Under the pieces are notes generated by a model. That model ran no database searches. It was not told the DNA's origin and worked only from the letters and a program-made list of their open reading frames with translations. Shown in pieces: positions 15,851 to 23,524 of a stretch of 64,000 bases of DNA. The position numbers and the translations under genes are program-made. The DNA lies in NCBI RefSeq assembly GCF_000384115.1, contig NZ_KB913029.1, forward strand, positions 1,026,907 to 1,090,906. The letters are read 5' to 3'. The DNA is from Sporichthya polymorpha DSM 43042 (GTDB lineage Bacteria > Actinomycetota > Actinomycetes > Sporichthyales > Sporichthyaceae). Numbering within the stretch: the first letter of the stretch is position 1; each line of letters starts with the position of its first letter.

Positions 15851-15862
15851 TGCGCATGCGCA
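15851..15862. promoter_or_regulatory. TGCGCATGCGCA palindrome upstream of the styAB-like pair
   Basis: A perfect 12-base palindrome in the 113-base gap upstream of the StyA-like gene and downstream of the LuxR-type regulator gene. It is well placed to be an operator of the monooxygenase operon, possibly for the adjacent regulator, but in GC-rich DNA such short palindromes also arise by chance. Confidence 0.35.
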
Positions 15863-15901
15863 GAACTACGTGACGCACTACGCGATGGGCTTTGCGATGG
15901 G

Positions 15902-18226
15902 TCAGGTACCGGGCCGGGCGTCCCGCGCCCAGAGCCCGATCTCCACGCGGGAGTGGAAGCCCAGCTTGGCCAGGATCCGCCGGACGTGGCCCTCGACCGT
16001 CCGCGTCGAGAGGACGAGCGCGGCGGCGATCTCCCGGTTGCTCCGGCCCTGCCTGATCAGCTCCGCGACCTGACGCTCACGCGGGCTCAGGTCGGCGTCG
16101 TCGTCGGGGCCTTCCTCGTCGTCGACGGGACTCTCGCCGAGCAGCAGCGCGCGGGCGGCGGCCGGGGTCAGGGTCCGGCCCGCCTCGAGGGCGGCGTCGA
16201 AGGCGGCTGTGCCGAGGACCTCGCGCGCCCGGGCGGCGGACCGGTCGTGCGTCGCGGCCAGGGCCGGCCCGAACGCGTTCATCCGGGTCCCGGCGACCTC
16301 CCACACCGCGGTGGCGACACCGAGGACGCGCGCCCCGTGCTCGATGTCCCCGCGCGAGACGAGCACGCTGCCGAGCACCTCGGCGACCAGCGGGATGCCG
16401 ATCGTGTCGAACTGCTCGTACTTGAGGCGCAGCGCGCGGCGGGCGTAGTCCTCCGCCTCGTCCAGCCGACCCGAGGACCACGCGTCGTGGCCGAGGACCC
16501 AGAGCGCGTAGGAACCGGCGAAGGTCTCCCCCACCGACTCGCTCAGCTTGAGCGCGTCGGCGCACGCGGCGCGCGCCTTCTCCGCGTACCCGAGCAGCGA
16601 GGCCGTGACGCCGAGCTGAAACAGCGTCATCAGCGCACCCTCGGCGTCGCTCGCCGCCGCGTGCCGGCCGGCCGCGAGCTCGAACTGCGCGAGGGCGCGG
16701 GCGAGGTCGCCGTTGAACAGCTCGAGCGTCCCGCGCCAGGTCGCGGCGTGGGCGGCGGCGGTGGTCAGCCCGTGCCGGTCCGCGAGGGCGTCGCACTCGT
16801 CGAGCCGCCGCTCGACCGCGGCGTAGTCGCCCTGCAGCACCGCGACCCACGCGCAGGTCCAGAGCGCCTCGGCCCGCAGCACCGGGTCGCACGCGGCGGT
16901 GGCGTCGAGGGCGCGTTCCAGCCATCGCCGCCCCTCGCGCAGGACGCCGCCGGTGACCCAGTAGAACCGCAGCGCGGTCGCGAGCCGGAGCGCGTCGGGG
17001 GCCGCGCCCACGGACATTCGGTCGTCGAACGCGACGGCGAGGTTCGCGTGCTCGGTGCGGATCCGCACCAGCCAGCGCTGCTGGTCGCGGCCCCAGAACC
17101 CGGCCGACGCCTGCGCGGCCAGCTCGCCGTAGTACGCCGCGTGCCGGTCGCGGAGGCGCGCCGTGTCGCCCGCCGCCGCCAGCCGTTCGCGGCCGTGCTC
17201 GGCGATCGTCTCCAGCAGCCGGTAGCGGACGCGTTCGGTCCCGGCCTCGGGCAGCAGGATCGACTTCGCGACCAGACCGTCGACGAGGTCGAGGATCTGT
17301 TCCGTCGTCAGATCCCCGCCGGAGCAGACCATCTCGGCCGCGTCGAGGTCGAATCCGCCGGCGAACACCGAGGCCCGCGCCCACAGCGTCCGCTCGCCGG
17401 CCGAGCACAGGTCGGAGCTCCACTCGACCAGTCCACGGAGCGTGCGGTGCCGCTCCCCCGCGGTCGGGTCGCCACCGGTCAGGGTGGCGAAGCGGTCGTC
17501 GAGGCGGGTCAGCAACTGCTCGACCGACAGCACGCGGAGCCGCGCGGCGGCGAGCTCGATCGCGAGCGGCACCCCGTCCAGCCGCGCGCAGAGTCGGGCG
17601 GCGGCCGCGAGGTTCCCGCCGGTCAACGCGAACCCAGGTGCGATGCGGGCGGTCCGGTCCTCGAGCAGGGCGAGCGCGCCGAACTGCCGGGCCTCGTCCG
17701 GGCTGAGACGTCGCGTCTCGTCCGGGACGGGCAGCGGGTGGACGTCGACGAGGTGCTCGGCGGCGAGCCCGAGCGGCTGGCGGCTGGTCGCGAGTACCCG
17801 CAGATCGGGGGCGGCGCGCAGCAGCCGGTCGACGAGCACCTGACACCCGGGGAGCACGTGCTCACAGTTGTCGACGACGAGCAGCATCGACCGTGACGCG
17901 ACGTAGGAGCTCAGCTCCGCGAGGGCACCGGTCGGGGCGGAGCCACCGATGCCGAGTGCGGAGACCAGCGCCTCGGCGACGTCGCCCGGATCCCGGAGGT
18001 CGGCGAGCTCGACCAGCCACACTCTGTCCGGGAAGGCCGGGGCGACGACGGCGGCGATCTCCAGCGCGAGCCGGGTCTTGCCGACGCCGCCGGGCCCCGT
18101 GAGCGTCGTCAGCCGGTAGCCGGCGATGAGGTCGCGGGCCCCGGCCAGCTCCTCCCGGCGGCCGACGAAGCTGGTGGCCGGCGCGGGGAGGTTGCCGACG
18201 CGCGCGCGAGCCACCCCTTTGGCCAC
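15902..18226 (-). CDS. Large ATP-binding LuxR-family regulator (NB-ARC, TPR-like, LuxR HTH)
   Basis: A 774-residue signal-transduction ATPase. It begins with NLPAPATSFVGRREE, then Walker A GPGGVGKT near residue 45 and a Walker B LLVVDNCEH, as in AfsR/NB-ARC STAND proteins. The middle about 300 residues are Ala-rich helical repeats of TPR type. The C-terminal about 60 residues are a LuxR helix-turn-helix (LSPRERQVAELIRQGRSNREIA...LSTRTVEGHVRRIL). It starts at GTG 18226, 6 bases after the P450 stop, so it is in an operon with that P450. It likely activates this operon or the styAB-like genes downstream. Confidence 0.88.
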   Translation of the reverse strand: MAKGVARARVGNLPAPATSFVGRREELAGARDLIAGYRLTTLTGPGGVGKTRLALEIAAVVAPAFPDRVWLVELADLRDPGDVAEALVSALGIGGSAPTGALAELSSYVASRSMLLVVDNCEHVLPGCQVLVDRLLRAAPDLRVLATSRQPLGLAAEHLVDVHPLPVPDETRRLSPDEARQFGALALLEDRTARIAPGFALTGGNLAAAARLCARLDGVPLAIELAAARLRVLSVEQLLTRLDDRFATLTGGDPTAGERHRTLRGLVEWSSDLCSAGERTLWARASVFAGGFDLDAAEMVCSGGDLTTEQILDLVDGLVAKSILLPEAGTERVRYRLLETIAEHGRERLAAAGDTARLRDRHAAYYGELAAQASAGFWGRDQQRWLVRIRTEHANLAVAFDDRMSVGAAPDALRLATALRFYWVTGGVLREGRRWLERALDATAACDPVLRAEALWTCAWVAVLQGDYAAVERRLDECDALADRHGLTTAAAHAATWRGTLELFNGDLARALAQFELAAGRHAAASDAEGALMTLFQLGVTASLLGYAEKARAACADALKLSESVGETFAGSYALWVLGHDAWSSGRLDEAEDYARRALRLKYEQFDTIGIPLVAEVLGSVLVSRGDIEHGARVLGVATAVWEVAGTRMNAFGPALAATHDRSAARAREVLGTAAFDAALEAGRTLTPAAARALLLGESPVDDEEGPDDDADLSPRERQVAELIRQGRSNREIAAALVLSTRTVEGHVRRILAKLGFHSRVEIGLWARDARPGT

Positions 18227-18232
18227 GACCGC

Positions 18233-19456
18233 TCAGCCCCGGCGCAGCCGCAGCGACTGCGGGCCACGGAACGACACGTTGGGCGGGAAGGTGAGCTGCT
18301 GGCCGGGGACGAGTTCGAGGTCCGGGGCCCGTGCGGTCAGGAGCTCGAGCACGGTCCGGACCTCGATCCGCGCGAGCGGGGCGCCGAGGCAGAAGTGGAT
18401 GCCCTTGCCGAACGCGAGGTGGTCGCGCACGCCCTCCCGCCGGATGTCGAAGGTCTCGGGGTCCGGGAACGCCGCGGGGTCGTGGCCCGCGCTCGCGAGC
18501 GAGAGCAGCAGCCGCGCGCCCTCGGGCACCGCGACGCCACCGATCTCGACCGGCCGCGTGGTGATGCGACGCCAGGCGATGACGCTGGTGTCGAAGCGCA
18601 GGACCTCCTCGACCGCGTTCTCGATCAGGCCCGGCTCCGCGCAGAGGGCCTTCCACGCCTCCGGGTGCTCCAGCAGCCGGCGGACCGCGTTGGTCGTCAA
18701 GTTCGTCGTGGTCTCGTGACCGGCGAAGCTCAGGCCGTAGACGATGCCGACGATCTCGTCCCGGGCCAGCTCTGCGGCGTCCGCGAGGTGCACGCGCACC
18801 AGGTCGGAGGTGAAGTCGTCGACCGGGTCCGCGATGCGGCCGTCGACGAACCGCTCGCAGTACTGCCAGTACCGGACCATGTTCTGCGCGATCTCGACCT
18901 GCTCGTCCACCGACGGCCGGCCCCAGCTGAACAGCGTCCGGTTGCCGCACCAGCTCTTGAGCAGTTCGGTGTCCTCGGACGGGAAGCCGAGGAAGGAGAA
19001 GATCATCCAGGCCGGGAGCGGGAACGTCAGCCCCTCGACGAGGTCGAACTCGCGCTCGGTCAGCAGGTCGTCGAGCAGCTCCGCGGCCTTCGCCCGCACG
19101 AGCGGCTCGACCGCCGCGATGCGCCGGGCGGAGAACGAGCGCAGGTTGTGCCGCCGGATCCGCGTGTGCTTGGGCGGGTCGGCGTTCGACATCGTCGCCC
19201 CGGCGCGGAAACCGGTCGCGAGCACGGCGCGGGTCTCGTCCGCGAGCGGGTGGAGCGGGTCCTGCGCGATCGCGGCGGAGAACGTCGCCGGGTCACGGAA
19301 GATCGCCTCGATGTCCGCGTGCCGCGTCACGACCCACATGTCGAGCACCGGCGAGTGGAACACCGGCCCGGCCTCGCGCAGCGGGTTCAGCGCCGCATAC
19401 GGGTCGGCGAGGAACTCCGCCGAGAGCGGGTCGACGTCCCAGGCCGGGCAGGTCAT
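18233..19456 (-). CDS. Cytochrome P450
   Basis: A 407-residue P450 with the canonical I-helix AGHETTT, ExxR in VEEVLRFDTSVIAWRR, and the textbook heme loop FGKGIHFCLG. ATG 19456 (MTCPAWDVDPLSAEF) is preferred to GTG or ATG codons further upstream that would add an unrelated stretch. It is the first gene of a leftward operon with the large LuxR-type regulator. No redox partner is adjacent. It belongs to a different subgroup from the 3245/10217 pair. Confidence 0.92.
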   Translation of the reverse strand: MTCPAWDVDPLSAEFLADPYAALNPLREAGPVFHSPVLDMWVVTRHADIEAIFRDPATFSAAIAQDPLHPLADETRAVLATGFRAGATMSNADPPKHTRIRRHNLRSFSARRIAAVEPLVRAKAAELLDDLLTEREFDLVEGLTFPLPAWMIFSFLGFPSEDTELLKSWCGNRTLFSWGRPSVDEQVEIAQNMVRYWQYCERFVDGRIADPVDDFTSDLVRVHLADAAELARDEIVGIVYGLSFAGHETTTNLTTNAVRRLLEHPEAWKALCAEPGLIENAVEEVLRFDTSVIAWRRITTRPVEIGGVAVPEGARLLLSLASAGHDPAAFPDPETFDIRREGVRDHLAFGKGIHFCLGAPLARIEVRTVLELLTARAPDLELVPGQQLTFPPNVSFRGPQSLRLRRG

Positions 19457-19535
19457 GCGCCCGAGGATGCCGCCGATTCGCGACCAGGCCAACCCCTTGA
19501 CGCGATCTCGAGGCCCGTCCTTGACACGACCGCGG

Positions 19536-19549
19536 ACCTCGGCCGAGGT
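19536..19549. promoter_or_regulatory. ACCTCGGCCGAGGT palindrome between divergent genes
   Basis: A perfect 14-base palindrome in the 131-base gap separating the leftward P450/LuxR operon from the rightward MBL-fold/monooxygenase operon. Its position suits an operator for one or both promoters. No second copy was noticed in the window. Confidence 0.4.
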
Positions 19550-19587
19550 TTGCCTTTCCCCCGCACTCGACCGAAGGGGCCCTCCTC

Positions 19588-20556
19588 GTGAGCGCCAAGC
19601 CGTTCGCCTCCTCCGCCGACCTGGCCGCGAAGACCGAGACGCTGGAGGTCCTGGCGGACGGGGTCTACGCCCTCACCGCCGAGGGTGATCCCAACGTCGG
19701 GGCGATCGAGGGCGAGGACTTCCTCGTCGCGTTCGAGGCCCGGGCGACACCGGCCGCCGCGCGCGACTGGCTGGCCCGCTTGCGCGACCACACCGACAAG
19801 CCCGTCCGGTACCTGGTGCTCAGTCACTACCACGCGGTGCGGGTCCTCGGCGCGAGCGCGTTCGACGCCGAGGTGATCGTCGCGCACGAGAACACGCGGA
19901 AGCTGATCGCCGAGCGCGGACAGGAGGACTGGGACTCCGAGTACGGCCGAATGCCCCGCCTCTTCAAAGAACCGGAGGAGATCCCCGGCTTGACCTGGCC
20001 GACGCTCACCTTCTCGGACCGGCTGACCATCGACCTCGGCGGCGACCGCGGCCACGTCGTCCTGCAGTACTGCGGACGCGGACACACGGCCGGGGACATC
20101 GTCGCGTGGATCCCGCGGGAGCGGATTCTGTTCGCCGGCGACCTCGTCGAGGCGCAGGCCGCGCTCTACACCGGCGACGCGTTCCACACCGACTGGTCGA
20201 CCGGGACGCTCGACCGCGTCGCCGGCTTCGGCGCCGAGGCGGTCGTCGGCGGTCGCGGTGCGGTGCCGCGCGGCCGGGACGCGGTCACCGCGGCGATCGA
20301 GCAGACCCGCGACTTCCTGCTCGTGATGCGGGAGAAGGTCGGCGCGGTCCACGCCCGCGGCGGCACCCTGCGCGAGGCCTTCGCCGACACCCACGCCGCC
20401 CTCGCCCCGCAGTACGGCGCGTGGCCGATCTTCGAGCACTGCCTGCCGTTCAACGTCCAGCGCCTGTGGGACGAATTCGACGGCGTAAACTGGCCCCGCG
20501 TCTGGACGGCCGAGCGCGACCGCGAGGTCTGGGACCAACTCCAGGGCGAGGCGTGA
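19588..20556 (+). CDS. MBL-fold metallohydrolase-like protein with altered metal motif
   Basis: A 322-residue metallo-beta-lactamase-fold protein. The fold is seen in VLADGVYALTAEGDPNVGAIEG, the later GRGHTAGD and the FAGDLV strand. The usual HxHxDH is reduced: LSHYHAVRVLG keeps both first histidines but has Val-Arg where Asp-His are expected, so the dinuclear zinc or iron site would be incomplete. It overlaps the following flavoprotein monooxygenase (GTGA). In catabolic clusters such proteins may act as hydrolases of ring-cleavage or lactone intermediates; here the chemistry is uncertain. GTG start with AGGGG upstream. Confidence 0.85.
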   Translation: MSAKPFASSADLAAKTETLEVLADGVYALTAEGDPNVGAIEGEDFLVAFEARATPAAARDWLARLRDHTDKPVRYLVLSHYHAVRVLGASAFDAEVIVAHENTRKLIAERGQEDWDSEYGRMPRLFKEPEEIPGLTWPTLTFSDRLTIDLGGDRGHVVLQYCGRGHTAGDIVAWIPRERILFAGDLVEAQAALYTGDAFHTDWSTGTLDRVAGFGAEAVVGGRGAVPRGRDAVTAAIEQTRDFLLVMREKVGAVHARGGTLREAFADTHAALAPQYGAWPIFEHCLPFNVQRLWDEFDGVNWPRVWTAERDREVWDQLQGEA

Positions 20557-22142
20557 ACTCACCCGGCGGGGTGGTGGTCGTCGGCAACGGGCCGGTCGGC
20601 CAGACGACGGCCCTGCTGCTCGCGCGGTGGGGCATCCCGGTGCTGCTGCTCGACGCCCGTCCCGAGCGTGACGCAGTCGGGTCGAAGGCGATCTGCCAGC
20701 AGCGCGACGTGCTCGACATCTGGGCCTGTGTCGGGGGTGAGGCGATCGCCGCGGAGGGCCTGACCTGGACCACCGCGCGCACCTTTCACCGCGACGCGGA
20801 ACTGCACGCCTGGTCGTTCGTCGACAACGGCTCGTCCCCGCTGCCGCCGTTCGTGAACATCGGCCAGGACCGGACCGAGGAGATTCTCGACGAACTGATC
20901 GACCGTCAGGAACTGATCGAGGTCCGCTGGGGGTACGCGGTCACCGGGTTGCGGCAGTCCGACGAGAGCGTCACGCTCACCTGCGTGAGCGAGGTCGGGC
21001 GCAGCGAGATCGAGGTCGACCACGTCGTGATCGCCGCCGGGGCCCGGGCGACCGCCCTGCGCGAGGCGCTCGGCGTCCGGTTCGAGGGCGAGAGCTTCGA
21101 CGACCGGTTCCTGATCTGCGACGTCCGCGCCGACCTGCCCGGGTGGGAGTCCGAGCGCCGGTTCTGGTTCGACCCGCCGTGGAACCCGGACCGGCAGGTG
21201 CTGATCCATCCCTGTCCCGGCGGCCGGTTCCGCATCGACTGGCAGGTCCCGGACGACTTCGACCTCGACGCCGAGCTCGCGAGCGGCGGCCTCGAGCGGC
21301 GGATCCGGCAGATCCTCGGCGAGACGCCGTACGAGCTGATCTGGACGACGGTCTACCGCTTCCACTCCCGGCTGGCCGACCGGATGCGGGTGGGCCGCGT
21401 CCTGCTCGCGGGCGACGCCGCGCACCTGGTCGCCCCGTTCGGCGCGCGCGGACTGAACTCCGGCGTCGCCGACGCCGAGAACGCGGCGTGGAAGCTCGCC
21501 GCGGTGCTGCACGAGTGGGCGCCGGTCGAGCTGCTGGAGACCTACCACGACGAGCGGCATGCGGCCGCGGCCGAGAATCTGGAGATCACCGCGGCGACGA
21601 TGCGCTTCCTCGTCCCGTCCGACGCCGACGGGTGGGAACGCCGTCGCGTCCTGCTCGAGGCCGCCCGCACCGACCCGGCCCGCCGCGCCGAGATCGACTC
21701 CGGCCGCTTCGCCGAGCCGTACTGGTACGTCGACTCACCGTTGACCACACCGGACCCGACCCGCCCCTTCGGCGGGCGGCCGGCCAAGGGCCACGCCCCT
21801 CTGCCCGGGCCCGGCGTCCTCGTCCCCGACGTGCCGGTGGGCATCCCGACCCGCCCCGCGGTGACCCGGTTCCGTCAGCTGGTCCGCGACGGCTTCCTGA
21901 TCCTGACGGTGGATCAGAGCCTCGACCAGCAAGTCGTGTCGGCCGCGGTCGAGGCCCCCGTCCGGGTCCTCGCCGCCACGGACCTCACCGGCGGCGACGC
22001 CGTCCTCGCTGCTCTCGGCGCGAAACCCGGCGAGGCGTGGGTGATCCGCCCCGACGGCCACGTCGCCGCCGTCGTCCCCGCGGCCGTCGACGCCGTCACC
22101 CCGGCGGTGCGCCGCGCGCTCGCCCTCCCGGAATCCCCGTAA
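20553..22142 (+). CDS. Class A flavoprotein monooxygenase (MhpA/PHBH-like)
   Basis: A 529-residue FAD monooxygenase. It starts at GTG 20553, overlapping the MBL stop, and goes straight into the Rossmann loop VVVGNGPVGQTTALLLARWG. The second FAD motif is VLLAGDAAHLVAPFGARGLNSG, the GD motif of aromatic hydroxylases such as 3-(3-hydroxyphenyl)propionate hydroxylase. The C-terminal about 120 residues resemble the thioredoxin-like tail of the longer family members. It hydroxylates an aromatic or enolic substrate using NAD(P)H and O2; which one is unknown. The gene ends at a hairpin shared with the convergent phosphatase gene. Confidence 0.9.
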   Translation: MNSPGGVVVVGNGPVGQTTALLLARWGIPVLLLDARPERDAVGSKAICQQRDVLDIWACVGGEAIAAEGLTWTTARTFHRDAELHAWSFVDNGSSPLPPFVNIGQDRTEEILDELIDRQELIEVRWGYAVTGLRQSDESVTLTCVSEVGRSEIEVDHVVIAAGARATALREALGVRFEGESFDDRFLICDVRADLPGWESERRFWFDPPWNPDRQVLIHPCPGGRFRIDWQVPDDFDLDAELASGGLERRIRQILGETPYELIWTTVYRFHSRLADRMRVGRVLLAGDAAHLVAPFGARGLNSGVADAENAAWKLAAVLHEWAPVELLETYHDERHAAAAENLEITAATMRFLVPSDADGWERRRVLLEAARTDPARRAEIDSGRFAEPYWYVDSPLTTPDPTRPFGGRPAKGHAPLPGPGVLVPDVPVGIPTRPAVTRFRQLVRDGFLILTVDQSLDQQVVSAAVEAPVRVLAATDLTGGDAVLAALGAKPGEAWVIRPDGHVAAVVPAAVDAVTPAVRRALALPESP

Positions 22143-22185
22143 CGTCAGCGAAAGCGCGCGCTATAGCGCTCGATCTCGCTGACGT
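22142..22185. terminator. Hairpin between convergent genes
   Basis: ACGTCAGCGA (22142-22151) pairs with TCGCTGACGT (22176-22185), with a further self-complementary centre AGCGCGCGCTATAGCGCT. It lies exactly between the end of the flavoprotein monooxygenase gene and the end of the histidine-phosphatase gene, so it can terminate both transcripts. Confidence 0.7.
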
Positions 22186-22191
22186 CAGGAG

Positions 22192-22833
22192 TCAGTCCAG
22201 CGCGCGGAGGTGGCTGAACTCGTTGAGGGTGATGATCCGCATCCGGTTGCGGTGGTGGTCGACCGCGACGCGGCAGATGCCGGTGTGCTTCGGGTAGAAG
22301 AACCACATCCGGTCGAGGCCGAGGACCGCGCCGAGGATGGTGTTCAGCGCCCCGCCGTGGGAGAAGGCGAGGACGCGCTGACCGGCGTGCTTGGTGGTGA
22401 TCTCGGTGATCGCCTCCATCACCTCGGCCTTGAACGCCGGGTAATCGGTGTTCCAGGCGGAGAGGTCGCCGCGCAGGCAGGCCTTGTAGCGAGGATCGCC
22501 GGCCTTCTGGAGGTCCTCGAAGAACAGGTACTCGTCGGAGTGCTTGTCGAACTCCGCGAGGCCGTCGAGCGGGACGACCTCGATGCCGCGGTCGGCGGCG
22601 AACGGCGCGGCCGTCTCCATCGCGCGCTTCAGCGGCGAGGAGTAGATCGCGTCGAAGTGCTCGGCCGCGAGGAAGTCGGCGACGGCGCGCGCCTCGGCGC
22701 GGCCCCGCTCGGAGAGACCGGGGTCGCTGCGGTCGGGACCGGTGAGTCCGCGTTCGGGCAGGCCGTGCCGGACCAGCACCAGCTCGCCCTGCGGGGCGAC
22801 CTCGAGACCTCCGGGCTTCGGTTCGTCGCTAAT
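22192..22833 (-). CDS. Histidine phosphatase family protein, coupled to LivF
   Basis: About 213 residues, paralogous to the protein at 12123-12746: both have PGGLEV, LVRHGxxERG, YSSPLKRAMETA-like and FSHGGALNTILGA-like blocks, plus the shared GLDRMWFF segment and a Glu-Phe-containing DGLAEFD. The catalytic His is in RHG and the second in SHGG. No ATG, GTG or TTG is available upstream of the conserved PGGLEV, so translation may start at ATT 22833, which overlaps the LivF stop codon; a later GTG is possible but would remove conserved residues. Last gene of the transporter operon. Confidence 0.8.
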   Translation of the reverse strand: MSDEPKPGGLEVAPQGELVLVRHGLPERGLTGPDRSDPGLSERGRAEARAVADFLAAEHFDAIYSSPLKRAMETAAPFAADRGIEVVPLDGLAEFDKHSDEYLFFEDLQKAGDPRYKACLRGDLSAWNTDYPAFKAEVMEAITEITTKHAGQRVLAFSHGGALNTILGAVLGLDRMWFFYPKHTGICRVAVDHHRNRMRIITLNEFSHLRALD

Positions 22834-23524
22834 GCCCGCCTCCGACGTACTCCGCCGCAATCGCGTCGGCATCCACCTCGGACACCTCGCCGGCGAAGGA
22901 GACGCGGCCGCGGTTGAGCAGGTAGACGTAGTCCGCGACGTCGAGCGCACGCGTGACGTACTGCTCGACGAGCAGCAGCGCGGAGCCCTCCGCGGCCAAC
23001 CGGCCGAGGAATTCGAAGATCTCGTCGACGATCTTCGGCGCGAGGCCCATCGAGACCTCGTCCAGCAGGACGAACCGCGGCTTCTGGATGTAGGTCCGGG
23101 CCAGGGCGAGCATCTGCTGCTCACCGCCGGACATCGTCCCGGCGAGCTGCGCGAGCCGCTCCCCGAGTCGCGGGAACGCGGAGACCGCGCGCTCGATCGA
23201 CTCCTTCTCCTGGCCGGCCTTGCTCTGCAGGATCAGGTTGTCCCGCACCGTCAGGCTCGGGAAGATGCCTCGCCCCTCGGGCACGTGGCACAGACCCCGC
23301 GCGCACAGGTCGTGCGGCGGCATCCCGAGGACCGACTCCCCGCCGAGCACGATGTCCCCGCCCATCGGGCGGATCAGCCCGGAGGCGGCACGCAGGAGGG
23401 TCGTCTTGCCCGCGCCGTTCGGCCCGAGCAGGGCGACGATCGAGCCGTCGGGGACGATCAGGTCGACCCCGCGCAGGACCTGGGTGCCGCCGTAGCCGGC
23501 GTCGAGCCCGCGAAGTTCGAGCAT
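22829..23524 (-). CDS. livF: Branched-chain-type ABC transporter ATPase (LivF-like)
   Basis: A 231-residue ATPase with Walker A GPNGAGKT, signature MSGGEQQMLALAR and Walker B FVLLDEVSMGLAP, the last being characteristic of LivF. It starts at ATG 23524, sharing one base with the stop of the binding-protein gene, and its stop overlaps the start of the histidine phosphatase. It would form a heterodimer with a LivG subunit, which is not in this operon. Confidence 0.93.
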   Translation of the reverse strand: MLELRGLDAGYGGTQVLRGVDLIVPDGSIVALLGPNGAGKTTLLRAASGLIRPMGGDIVLGGESVLGMPPHDLCARGLCHVPEGRGIFPSLTVRDNLILQSKAGQEKESIERAVSAFPRLGERLAQLAGTMSGGEQQMLALARTYIQKPRFVLLDEVSMGLAPKIVDEIFEFLGRLAAEGSALLLVEQYVTRALDVADYVYLLNRGRVSFAGEVSEVDADAIAAEYVGGGH

